DNA of 64,000 nucleotides from Brachionus manjavacas (Eukaryota > Rotifera > Eurotatoria > Ploima > Brachionidae), in NCBI GenBank assembly GCA_019054805.1, contig JAHQIY010000017.1, forward strand, positions 1,178,001 through 1,242,000. The letters are read 5' to 3'. The notes under the pieces were generated by a model. It was not told the origin of the DNA and made no database searches. It saw only the letters and a list, made by a program, of their open reading frames with translations. The position numbers were made by a program, and so were the translations under genes. This document shows positions 33,801 to 46,400 of this stretch, piece after piece. Each line of letters starts with the position of its first letter. Position 1 is the first letter of the stretch.

Positions 33801-35211
33801 ACTAAATTATTAGGAATTATCTAAAAAAATAAAAATTAGCAACTATTTTATACAAAAAATGAATAAAATTCAAATCTAAATACCATTAGTGAATATTAAG
33901 CTCAGTAAATATTTGTAACCAGAAAGGACATTTATTGTAATAAAATCTTTTTAGATAAAATGCAAATTGTCTATTAAAATTTCCAAGTGAATTTTCACTC
34001 GATTGATAAACTCGTTTAAATATTGTACGAAACTATTATGCTTTTTTCATCGAAAATAGAATGAAAATATGCAAATTTTGGTTTGAGGAAAGGGCTCGAA
34101 TGGATCAATTAGAGAAAATTAATTAACCTTATAAAGATGGTGCGAATTTGTTTCACCAAAATTAAAATTTACCCAATATTAGTTTTAAATTACGCAACAA
34201 AAGCAATTAAAATTGTATCTTGTTTTAAAATTGACCAAGCCAGAACTGATAGATAATTTCTCGCTAATATTTCTTGCTCAATCGAGTTAAGTATTTTAGC
34301 TAGGAAAAATATGCTCGCCAAATTGTGCTGAATTAAAATCAAGGTAATACAAAAATGCTTCATTAGCACCCAAAGTTAATTACAAAAGCAAACCAGCTTT
34401 TGTTAAGAACAATATTTGTGCGAAAAAAATCGGATACTTAGCCAAGATTGATTCAAATTTTGATAGGATTTTAAATGATTTTTGCAAATGATTTATTTTT
34501 GTTTAAAAACAAGAATTTGATTTTAATGTAAGATGAGATGCATTTCCGCTATTCAGAGCTGCTTAAATTTATTCATGGAGAAATTTAACTTTGTTATGAG
34601 TAAATCCCTTAAGACCAAGTATCCTGGAAAAGCATTTAGATTAAGAACCATCATTTTTTCTGTCATTAAAAAGCAGCTTTGTTTGGATTTATCGTTTTTA
34701 AAATCAATTTCAAATATTTCGAGAACCAGGTGTACTGTTTTAAATTTACCAGATAAAGTTCCGAATTTAATTAATTAGTTAAATTTAATCTTAGGAAAAA
34801 ATCGATTTTGTAAGCGAAACGCTTTTTGCGTGAATAAATATTTCAATTAAAAAAATATAATTAATTCAATGAGTATTTTTCATAATATCTGCTAAAACAA
34901 ACTATGATTTTAGATAATTTTTATTGAATTTAAATTTAAATTTTAAATTTATTTAAGATTTTTTTTTCAATTTTGGTTTAAAATTTAAAAAATAAAAATT
35001 TAGATTTAAGTTTAAATTTTATTTTTTTAAATCTATTTTAAAGAATTGATGCAATTTTCGAATGAAAAATAATTAAAAAATATTTCATTTTATGATTGAA
35101 AAACTTTCATGGTCAAGAGAACAAAAAATTTCGAAATAAAATTTTGATAAGCAATAAGCTTAATGAATCAAATGATCTTCAAAAAAATTTCAAAAAATTT
35201 TCCTAGTCAAC
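33801..35211. other. AT-rich intergenic DNA
   Basis: No feature is supported. A plus-strand open frame at 34533-34778 (81 codons) has no recognisable domain; it may be chance. Confidence 0.4.
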
Positions 35212-35273
35212 AAGGAAATTACTAAATAGACGAAGATTTCTATTAATTTTATTTTATTGATAGAATGCTTAAT
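35212..35273. repeat. 62-bp target-site duplication, left copy
   Basis: Starts AAGGAAATTACTAAATAGAC and ends GAATGCTTAAT. Identical to 35873-35934 over all 62 bases and directly adjacent to the non-LTR insertion between them. Confidence 0.85.
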
Positions 35274-35872
35274 TTATTTATTTACTTGTTAACTGTACCG
35301 AGCTTAAGCTCCTTCAGAATAAAACCAAAAAATCAAAAAAAAAATTAAATAAAATAAAAATAGAGTTAAATAAAATAAATAAAAGAAAAAATCAAAAAAA
35401 TAAATTTAAAAATAAAGTAAATAAAGTAAAATAGAGTAAGAAGACAAGAAATTATGCTTTTTTTTTTTTTTTTCGGTAATTTTGTGATTATTTTTTTGTA
35501 ACAAATTAACAGTTAAATCAAGTAGGATGTGATATATGTTTACAAAGTTGAAGTTTCAGGAAAATGAGAAGAAATAGTTAGGTAGCAATTACATAGTGGA
35601 GTCGGGTATTCGATGTATCTTGATTCGAAACCCTTCAAGTACTCCTCGACCAGTCTGGTTACTAATGGAACAGAATGGCTCAGTCCTACTCCAATATATC
35701 TCTCAGACAACTCAAAAAGTTTTAGTTTATCAAAGCCCACATTATGTAGTATGTCGGAGGGTGTATCATATTTTATTTTAAGAATGAATCGAACTGCTGA
35801 GTTTTGAATAGCCTGAATTCTTTTAATGTTTGATTCTGAAAATAAGTTTAGACAGAGAAATGAAAAGTCAAT
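35274..35872 (-). mobile_element. 5'-truncated non-LTR retrotransposon insertion (jockey/CR1-like)
   Basis: About 600 bp on the minus strand. The 3' end is next to the left duplication and finishes in a TAAATAAATAA tail after GGAGCTTAAGCTCGGTACAG. The same 3' end, with a few changes, occurs on the plus strand at 60340-60400. Upstream is the last coding part of the reverse-transcriptase ORF, reading [20 protein letters not shown] and YIEYPTPLCNCYLTIS. Related fragments lie at 41780-42525 and near 49940-50035. A 5' truncation and flanking duplications fit target-primed reverse transcription. Confidence 0.85.
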
Positions 35873-35934
35873 AAGGAAATTACTAAATAGACGAAGATTT
35901 CTATTAATTTTATTTTATTGATAGAATGCTTAAT
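35873..35934. repeat. 62-bp target-site duplication, right copy
   Basis: Exact second copy of 35212-35273, directly adjoining the truncated 5' end of the inserted element. Confidence 0.85.
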
Positions 35935-36589
35935 GTGATAAGTGCATTTTTATATTTTCGGAAAAAAAAAATTTTTCATTAGTATGAAAAATTGCCAATC
36001 TTTGGAAAATTTAATGCAAAAAAAGTGATTTTAAAAAATATTAGTAGTAAAAGTTTTGTAAATATTTTTGACTTTTTATTAATTAGATGAGATTCTAAAA
36101 AATTAATATTTTATTTTTAAATAAAGTTTTCTCTTGTAAAACTGGAAAGATATTAAAATATTTTTTAATGAACATTGAAGAATTTCTATTAGCTGGATAT
36201 AATTAGTCCAAAAAAAAAATAAAAAAAAATTATAAGATAATTAAAATTTTCATAAAAATCTATGAAAAAAAACAATGAACTAAAATCAAATATGCAAAAA
36301 GCACTGTTATTACTAGGAAAAAAACTTATTTTTAATAAAAATTTATCTATTTAAAATAAACAATGGGAAAAATGTTACATATCACGTACATTTTTATATT
36401 TAATAGAATAAAATATTTGAAAATTTCTTTTTAATTTTCTATTCGTTACTCTATATATAATTAAAAACAGTAAGCATTGAAACAAAAATAAATTTTTTTA
36501 AAAAAAAATCTCAAAATCTTCATCATTTTGACAAGTAAAAATATGTATATTTTTTTTTAAATTAATAAATATTAATAATTAAGAATCTA
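35935..36589. other. AT-rich intergenic DNA
   Basis: Nothing recognisable; long A and T runs and no open frame of note. Confidence 0.45.
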
Positions 36590-37170
36590 ATTATTTATTT
36601 ATTTATTATTAAAAAAATAATTTAGGAAAAGGGTAGTTCCGAATGGCAGAGCCTTCTTTTCAGCCCACATGGTTGCAATATGATTAAGATATGTATTAAT
36701 TATATGTGCATAATTATATAAATTGAATATAAAAGATTAAATATAAATTGTTAAATTAAATTTTTGCTAAAAGTTTGGCGTGTTAATGATTGAATCATAG
36801 GGTGTTTTGTACTTTAAATTGTTTCTGGAGGAGTTTTGAAGCAGAAAGTCCTCGATCTCCTGAGCTATTATTTCATGGCTTTGCCTTGTGGTGATAAATT
36901 TAGAAAAAAGCTTGTTTGCTCTGTCATCAATCAAGTCGATTCTTAGCTCTTTATGAATTGTTTTGATACTTGTCTTTAGTGGAAAATACTTTATGATTCG
37001 CGACACTCGATTTTGCATTTTTTGCATTTCGACTCTTATGTTCTGAGTGCCTGACTGAAGTATTATAAAACAGTAGTCGAATAATGATCGTATGAGCGAC
37101 ATGTATAAAATTCTGTTGATTTTAAAAGATGATCTCCATCTCCATAAATCTCCAAAATAAACCTAATCAG
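36590..37170 (-). mobile_element. 5'-truncated non-LTR retrotransposon (reverse transcriptase C-terminus)
   Basis: The minus-strand frame 36767-37102, open upstream to about 37160, contains SLIRSLFDYCFIILQSGTQN, MQNRVSRIIKYFPLKTSI and a KTPYDSIINT end. This is the C-terminal thumb region of jockey/CR1-type ORF2 proteins. The 3' untranslated region runs to an AATAAATAAATAAATAA tail at 36590-36610. Only the last 110-130 codons remain. The family differs from the insertion at 35274-35872, whose 3' end is not the same. Confidence 0.8.
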
Positions 37171-37559
37171 GAAAATTAAAAGTTTTAAAAGAAAATATAA
37201 TAATTATCTAGAAAATGGTGGTTTGAAGTTCGTTTCAATTCAGAAAAGTTTAAATAACTTTATTATTAAAAGAAATAATTTAATTTTGTTGATGCTTTAT
37301 TTTAAGAAAATTTGTTTAAATAAATCTCTGCCATTTTCTGCATTTTGAACGCCATTTAAAAGTATTCTAATCAATTGAGCTTATTCTCAGACTTATATTT
37401 TCGGATTGAGAAAGGTTGCTTAAACATTAAGCATCTTACGCATCTTAATTCAATTAAGTTAGTAAATTGGTAAAAATTCATAGTATTTTCCAAACTATCT
37501 TTTATTAGTAGCTTGCAGTATAACCCATTGTTTTCTTACATTTTTGAATCAATATGTAT

Positions 37560-37980
37560 AGATACCCCCCTCTTATGAATGCTAAAAAACAAATCATTTA
37601 AGCATGACATAGCCATCCTTGAAAAATATTTTAATAAAGATATAATGTTTATAAAAAATAATATAAATCAACTAAAATTGGTTCTTAAATCGGAACTGGA
37701 ATTTAATGACGGTATAACTGACTCAATAAAGCTATGCTTAGAAAATGTTAGGTTCAAGCACTACAGGATCTTACTTAAAAACCTAATAAAGTCTTTTTAG
37801 TAATAGTCTCATTATTCTTGGACTCGATCAATTGGATAACTATATTCTAGATTATCATTTTTTCTTATTATTAAATTGTATTTTTTCTAATTTACAAACT
37901 TTTTATTGTATAATGTTTAAATTTTACTTCTCCAAAATGGAGATTAATTGCTAATCAATAAATAAATAAATAGTAAATTT
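37560..37980 (+). mobile_element. Non-LTR retrotransposon 3' end
   Basis: A short plus-strand frame (37579-37800, 73 codons, lysine-rich) is followed by an untranslated stretch. It ends CTCCAAAATGGAGATTAATT then AATAAATAAATAAATAG, a 3' end typical of jockey/CR1-like elements. The frame itself was not recognised. No target duplications were found. Confidence 0.5.
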
Positions 37981-40409
37981 TTCCTCGTAGTCCTATTCCT
38001 CGTCCTTCAAGTTATTCTGACTTTAAAAGATCGAATTGACTCAACCCCTAGATAATCTATATTTAATTTTAAAGAGCAATAAAATAAAAAGCCTTAGATA
38101 ATTTTTTTGTGTCTTTTAGTTCTACTATTTTGAATTACTTAAAAAAATCAACTATCTAAATACTTTTCCTCATTTATTCCAAAAAGAAAGTAAAATTTAT
38201 TTCAAACTTTTAACTTAAACTTATTTTAGTGACATAGATTTAAAAAATTAATATTTATAATTATTAATAAGTTCTGTATACATGTTCAAAAAAACTATTT
38301 GAAAATTAGGAATCCTAAAATCCAAAATTCGGATTGCATCCCTAGCAATACGTACCATGGATCCCAAGTTATGGAGACACTAATTCATTGACCGTGTTCC
38401 TAAATCCAAATTTTGAGTTAAATGCCAAGTTTAAAAGCGAAAATCGAAAATAAAAAAAAATTAAGATAAAAAAACTAAAATTGAATGCAGTTTTTTATTT
38501 TAAAATAAAAGAAATCTCAAAATTTAAATTCAGATTTAACGACAGAAATAATAATTAATTTTAAGAAATTATTAAAAAATAATTATTAAATTATTAATTA
38601 TTAATTTTGGAGATCAAAATTTTTAAATTATTTTAGGTTCAAGGCCAAGGTAATGGGTAAAAATGTTTATCTTATTCATTTTCAGCTCCTGGAGATTGCA
38701 ATCTACAGAGTCATAAAAAACAAAATTAATTAATTGTCTTGTTGTTATTTGTTAATTAATTTTTAATAATTATAATATTAATTATATTAATAATCATTTT
38801 AGCATTTTCAATGTATATTCACAAATAAAAAAAACATGCTTTTAGTTTTTTATTTTTAAAAAACAATTTTTTAGTTAATCAAATATTTTGAATGTTTTCC
38901 AGAGACGAGCTTCTCGGCAAGTATATACGCTAGTATTTAGGTATATATAAGTAAACCAATGTAATTATTAATGAAGAAATATTACCTGTACTCTTAATTT
39001 ACTTAGAATCTCGAATAAAAAAATGTACAAATTACTTAATTTACGTATAAATTTTTTTTTTATTCAACAAAATTATTATTTATTTAATTATTTAATTCAA
39101 TTAATGCCAATTCTGGTGATGTAATAAAAAAGATTTAAAAGAAGAAATAAAAAATAGAAAAAAAAAATTCAGTCAATAAGAATTTAGAAATTTATTAACA
39201 AAATTGTTAATTTTATGTTCATTTTATTTGGTCAAGTTTAAGTGAAAAAAAAAACCGAATTAAAAAAATCAAAATCAAAATTACTTAATTTATAGCCTAA
39301 ATTAGTTAGTTTTTACCTAATTTAATTGTTTTACTAAACACTTTTTTACTAAACTGTTTGTCCAATCTTCTGAATCATACTTTATAATTTTAAATGCCTG
39401 ATGGGGACGTTGATAATTTGATCTGAATTTGAAGTATCGGATTCATTTTGAGGCTTAAGCCTCAAGCCATTTCTGTCGTTAAAACTAAATTTGTCTTCAA
39501 ATTTTCTCCAATTTTTTTCAAATTTTTCATAAAAAACGATGAACTTTAAAAAAACTTCAGATTCTCTTCAAGACAACATGCAAATTTTTTTGGACATTGA
39601 AAATCCTTTAAATTCACACCACAAAATTGGACCAACTTTGAATTGAATTTGATGCGAATCAAAATTTCTTCAAATTTATATTAATTGGGTTGTTCGGTTC
39701 TAAATCAGCTTTCTTGCCTTGGTAAGAAAGTTTTAACTCTTTACATTTTTTTTTTGTAAATCCACAATTTTCCAATCGGAGTTAAACATAATTCAAATAA
39801 TTCAGGCGGTAAATTAAGTAATTTGTACAACAAATTAAGAAAAAATTCAAAAAAAAAATAAGTATTTCATTCTAAATATTATGTCACTTATATTAAAAAT
39901 AAAAAAAAATTGACTTGCACAACCAAGACGACTTTTTTTTATACATAAAAAAAATAATTTGTGCAATGTTTTAAGTATTTCAACAGTTAAGGTAATGATC
40001 GTCCATTATTAATTCTAAAGTAAGCTTTAAGAAAACATTTGATACTAAAGCAAATATTTTTTTTCCTTTTATATTTTCTATTCTTTTGCATATTTTTTAC
40101 TTTATAAAAATTAAGTTAACTTCACTTAGATTTCCTATAAAAAATTTGTCAAAATTTATAAAATTCCTATCAACATAATTGTTATAAAACCAATTTTTAA
40201 AAAAAAATTAAACATCAGTTTCTTTATTGTTTAACAACAAATAGGTAAAAAAAGTGAACATTCCAAAATGAAAGTTTATTTCAGAGGGAGAATCGAAATT
40301 TAACAAATAATGAATAGTAAAAAAGTTTGATAAACAAAATCTTTTGATGGATTTTTAATTTGGCAAATTTATACAAAAGTAATAATTTTTTTCGAAAAAA
40401 AAATCAGTA
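37981..40409. other. AT-rich intergenic DNA before the MORC2-like gene
   Basis: About 2.4 kb with no supported gene, RNA or complete element. The sequence is mostly low-complexity A/T. Confidence 0.5.
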
Positions 40410-43400
40410 TCAAGGGAGTATTTTTCCAATGGCCTCAAATAGTTCGTTTTTGTGTTCCTCATTGATGGTCACTTGGTCGTTGTTGTCAAGGTATGTCCGC
40501 AGCGTTTTTTGGATAGCATTTCTTTTACTTTTGATTTTTGTTTTGGTAAAGTCAACAACTGAGTCCTTAAAGCGGTTAAAAAAACTATTGATAGACAATT
40601 GATTTAGTTCGTCAAGGCTGTATTCGGGCAAGTCCTTTGCAAAATCAGGCATATCGACAAAGTTAACCAAAGCAGATAGCAAATCTCGATACTTCTGAGC
40701 AATTGATCCTTTATTCAAAAATTAAAAAATAAATTTTTATTTCATCTAAAAAATACTGTAAGTATCATAATCTTTGGGAAAATTGTTTTCCGAATTTGAC
40801 AAGCTTCTTTCTTTGCCAACAACTAATGACTCATAATCAATACAAGGCTCATTTTTAATCGACTTATCACCATTCTGTTTGAAAAGAAAAATTTTAATTT
40901 TCAATTTATTTAATTAAATATTTTTGTGAAAAAAAAATATTACAATAGCTGGTAATATATGATTGCTTTCTTCCAATTCAAATAGATGACTATTTTGAAG
41001 CATCTCACTGCTGGTCTTTTTAGTTTTAGATTGAGGTTTAGTTTTGTACCGGGGTCTGTTGGAATAGTCCGGGTCATTTTCATCATCTGAGTCACGAACC
41101 CGTCTCCTTTTAGAACTATCGAATGTGCGTCCATTTATACTTGTGTCCGAGTCCGAGTCGGTTATTGAAGGTCGAGATCTGCTCAAAAATTCATTTCGTG
41201 GTAGAATGGTCGAGCTAATAGTTGAGTCCTTGTCCTTTTGTACCAGAGTTACCACTGAGGTTTTTTGCGAAGGCATTGGTCGAGGCTCAGGAATGACTCG
41301 AGTCGATTGCTCCTAGTTTAAAATTTAGAATTGCATTTGTTAACAAAATCTTAGGGAAGTGGTCATTTTATTTAGTTGACTTGTTTTTGAAGGTAAATTT
41401 TAAGGAAATAAAAACTTTCTTTTTAATCTCTATTTTCGATTTAAAATTAGATTATTTTTTTGATTATAAAATTTCGAAAAGTTTAATCAGAAGTATTTTT
41501 TGGTAATTCTTTTTTTAAAGAATAATGCTCTGCTAAAATAGTGCCATATTAGTCGACAAGATTCTTGGTAAATCTTATAAATATGATAAATGGTCAATTT
41601 TGTAGCAATCAAATTATTTGAGGATTTTGTTTAAAATTTTGTAGTAATACTCTAATTTTACTCTGGGTCTATATTATTTTAATTTCTCAAATTGTACAAC
41701 AAATGGAGAATAAAATATCAATCATTTTCAAAATCTTTTGAATTGGAGTATTCATTTTGATCAAATTTAAAGTTATGAATAAATAGACTATTCTATTTAT
41801 TTATTCAGAATAAATAATTAAAAAAAAATCAAAATCAAAATAAACTTAATAAAATAAAATAAAAATAAAGTAAATAAGCTAAAAAAAATGTAAAAAAAGT
41901 TAAAAAGACATATTTTGAAATAGGTCGTTACATGTTACACATGTTTATATAGCTGTGGCTTCAGAAAAAAAAGAGGAAATACTAAGGTAGCAAATACAGA
42001 ATAGTTGTGAGTAGTCGGAAATTTCCGACAAAGTCACTTCTGATAAGTCATATATGACAATTTTGACAAAATGAAATAACTAAATTTATTTTTTAAATTT
42101 AAATTAATTAAAGGGTCAGGTAAACGAGTTTCGGGCAGAGCCCTGGTTTAGGGATTCGGGTAAAAATTAGAGAATTTTTAGTAGAATAATTTATTGAATA
42201 AGAGTTGCCTTGATTTTCGTAGATTTATCTTTCAAAAATCTAGGTATTTCGATAGTTGGGTCTTTTCTGTGAGTTTTTTGATTTTTAATACTAAAATTAA
42301 ATTTCAAACATTTGATTTTAAAAATTAATTGTGTTATTTCATTTAGTTAAAATTGTCGGATATGACTTATCGGAAGTGACTTTGTTGGAAAGTCCGCCAA
42401 CTATAAATGTGGGTATTCAATATATCTTGATTCAAAACCTTCATTGTATTCCTATTCCGGTCTTTCAAAAAATGGAATAGAATGACTCAGTCCTGTCCCA
42501 ACATATATCTCAGTCAACTATGTATATTATGCTTTTAAGCCTGTTTTATTTTTATTTTGAATATAAAAACAACAGCTTATAAAGCAAATTTTGGCATGGG
42601 TTAAAATATTAAAAAAAATTCCAAAGTTGAAACCGAGTATGCCTATTTATTTTTGCAAGGATTTACGGTAAATGAAAAAAATAAAAAAATTTAAACAAAT
42701 GATAATAATTCAGACAGAAAATTGACTCTTAGTAGACAAAAACTTTTTTACCGGATTAAAATTTAGATTTTTTTTTCTATTTTTTAATTAAAGAAATTAA
42801 GAAAAAAAAGAGAAAAATTTCTTTATTGAATAAAAAACATGAGATCAATTTAAAAACTAATCCAGCTAATTTCAAAAAATTCAAAATTTAAATTCTATCT
42901 GAATTTCTAATTTTTGAAACGGTAAAACTATAGTTCTGTTCAAAATTTTGTCTAGTTTATATTAAAAAGTGTTTTTGGCTTTTTTAAGATAAAAATATAA
43001 ATTAAAGTGAAGAAAATTTTTTGATCTTTCAGAATAAATGTAATTATAAAAATATTTCAATTTTATCATTGAATACCTGGGTCTGGAAGAATCACAATTT
43101 TTAAAAGGGTTTTGATTATAGACCCCTGGTTATAAGATTTTTTTTGAGCCTCCCTCAAAAAATGAATTTCAAAGGACGTAGTTAACGAATTTCGTGTCAA
43201 AAATTTGAAATTCAGATAGCAATTAAGTATCAAATTATCTAAAAATGGGATTTTTACCATTTTAATTGATAAATTTAAATAATTCTTAATTTTACCCACA
43301 TTTTATTAAGCTTGTTGAATTCTAACAAGAATTTTGGCAACTGGAGGAGAATTATCCTTTACCAAATACATTACCAAAAAATACCTATGACTAAACTCTA

Positions 43401-46400
43401 CCAAATTTCTGCCTTCAAAAACAAGACAGGTTAATAATTTGACCCCTAAAAATTTAAACAAAAATTGTATATTTGAAAAATTTTACTATTTCTTTAAAGT
43501 TGGTCTCTCGAATTTTGTGGTAATCCATTTCTATGAACTTCTCTAGCTTTTCTGGTACGTCACAGTTCTTGGCACTTGTATCTGTATTATCTGCACAAGT
43601 CCAATTATCTTTATAGTACTCTTCTTTGAACAAATCGGGATGAAAGCGAAGAATTCGCCACTTTAAACACTTGTCGCATTGTAGACAAATTTTGCTTTCA
43701 TAGATTCTCTTCTTTCTGAATTTAATATCATTTGAAGGAGGCTCTGGATGCATTGTCATGTAGCCCAAGCTTAGCCAAAATTCTTTGGACAAAGTAGAGT
43801 CTTTCAAGCTGTCAAAATAAAAGTCCATGTATTCGCCCAGGACCCGTATTAGCTCTTTTTGTTCTCCCATGTCCGTAAATGTTTGCTTATTGTGGGTCGG
43901 TCTAGAAACTATATACGGAACATTTACTATTCCAACTATTCCGCGGTATTCTGTAAATTTTCTTTGATTTTTAGTGTGCTCGAACATAATAATCAAGCGG
44001 CTGCTATTGTAAATAAATAGACCATCAGCATCACGGTTATGAATGTTCACTCCGAAAATGAACTTCAGCTCTTTGGGCTCTTTGACTTCTTTGATACGTT
44101 TTTCTAATAGCTTTTCCTTTTGGTTTACATCTTTTTGCGCATTTTCTTTGTTGCGCCTAAGTTTAGTCCTAACTATGTAGTAATCAGGAGGTTGACTATT
44201 CTCATACCGGTTCACGTAATCTCTATTAGAAAATGAATTTTAAATTGTTTTATTTAATTAGTTTAAAAAATTATCTTACGCTAGAGCAGAGCCAGCTTCT
44301 CTCAAATCATTCCTAGCTTTTTGATTAAAAAAAAATAATTTTGTAAATATTTTTTTAATTTGGACTAATTACGGCTTACCTTTGGTCAATTCCATTTCAG
44401 CAGCATCTTTTTCTTGTTTGGCGCGATTTTTAAATTTGCTCGAACTAAATTTTAGCATTCTCGGCATGTACAACTCTCGTTCCAGCAACTTAGTGATCAC
44501 TTTTTTATTTTGGATGTAAATTTTCATTCTCGGATTTGAATAGAGAATGGATAAATAGGCTCGGAAAGATTGATGCTCAAATTGAGATCTAAATAAAATT
44601 TTTACAAATTAAAAAATATTTACAAAATTGATTTATTTGAAGAAAAAAAATACTTTCTGTCAAATTCGACCTCTTGATCTCTGATTAAAATATCGTCTTC
44701 TTTGCTCTCGAAATCTAGCTCAGTTTGTTCATCGCGTAGTCTATACTTGAGATTGTAAATCATGACCAAGGTTCCATTTTTTTCAATTTTATCAAACTGA
44801 GCAACTAGAGATTCAAAATTTTTGAACGGAGTGTATTTGAACAAAATTTCCAATTCTTGATCATGCTAAAAAATTTTTTTTAATTTTCTTTTTAAAAATT
44901 TTTAAAAAAGGCTTAAATTTTTTTAAGATGACAAAAATAACTAAAAGTGGTCACCAATTTAATCTATTTTAGCTGACTATAAAAAACTAATTTTTCTGAC
45001 AAAAAAACTTAACGTCTGACAAATATATATATTGAGATGGCTATTTAATAATTTTGCACTGACAAAATAAAACCTATTTTATAGATAGGTTTTATTTTTA
45101 TTTTAGTTCTAATTAAGCTATTTAATAATAAAATTCTCTAAGATTGTAAGGAATGAACTTAAATTGTGACGTTGTCTCATAGTTGACTCAAGCTTGATGA
45201 TGAGATTTGGACAAAATGGTTTGTCATAATCGTCTGGAACTTCCTTCCAATTTTGTGCTATAGTTCAAGATTTTGATTTTTATTGTCACCCCAAAATCAT
45301 TAATTTGCTGTAAAAATAATTAATTAGTCAAAAAAGTATTTTTGTCACTCAAATCACTATTTTATCAGTCAATTAATTTATTTGTCATCATATGTAGTTT
45401 TTTTGTCAGTCCATTAATTGATGGCCTTTATTAAATAGCAAATAATTTATCAATTTTTAATTGTCTATTTATTATATTTTAACTTATTTTAATTTTTCTT
45501 ATATTTTTTCGTTACATTTTTATTTTATTTTGTCTTAATTTTTTTTTAAATAAATAAATTAATTAATAATTAATTATTTTTTGTCAATTGAATTTTTTGA
45601 TTTTAGATTAAGTTCCGTAAATTATCAAAGTTTCCACAGTCATCTCCTTAAAATATTTCTGTGATTTATTTACTAGTTTGGTTGAAGATTTTACTTGGTC
45701 CAGTACACATTTTTAGACCGCTAACCAAAATGGCTAATAATATGTAATAATTATTAATGTATTTTACTAAGGCAAATAACATATCTTAGGATCAGCTCAA
45801 ACCCACTCAAAGTGGCGCCGCTCAGTAAAATACGTTATCGAAAATTTTCGAGAATTTACGTAAAAAAATTTTTTTTTTCGTAAAATTTACGATTTTTTTA
45901 CAGATTTTTTTTTCGAAAAATTATTTATTCAAAATCTTCGAAATATTTACGCTTTTTGAGTACTCGTTTTTTTCGTAAAATTATTTGTTAATAATTTTCG
46001 AAATATTTACGATTTTTTTGCAGATTTTTTTTTTCGTAAAATTATTTATTTAAAAGCTTCGAAATATTTACGCTTTTTTTCCTAATTTTTTTTCAAAAAA
46101 TTTTAAAGATAATTTACGAAAAATTATTTCAAATTAAATCTATTTTCACATTCAATATATTTAACTAAATTATTTTAAAGCAATTAGAGCCTTTTAACTA
46201 AAACATTACTTTTTGGTAAAATCTTTAAGAAATTTACAAATTTTATCACATAATTTTTATATTTTTATTTTGATAAATTAATTTTTTGAATAAATTTACC
46301 GTAAAACCTTGCAAACTACCCCATGGGGTTCAAACGAGAAAATGGGGGGGTTATAATTTAACAGCAATTTATTCTGTAAAATTATTTAAAAAAAAAATAA

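Noticed and set aside
34533..34778. 81-codon plus-strand frame
   Set aside because: No domain, repeat or gene context; could be chance.
43066..43440. Possible extra MORC2 exons (frames with [19 protein letters not shown] and with [10 protein letters not shown])
   Set aside because: Their acceptors demand a phase that does not match the end of exon 8. Direct joining of exon 8 to 41312 keeps phase, so these were left out.
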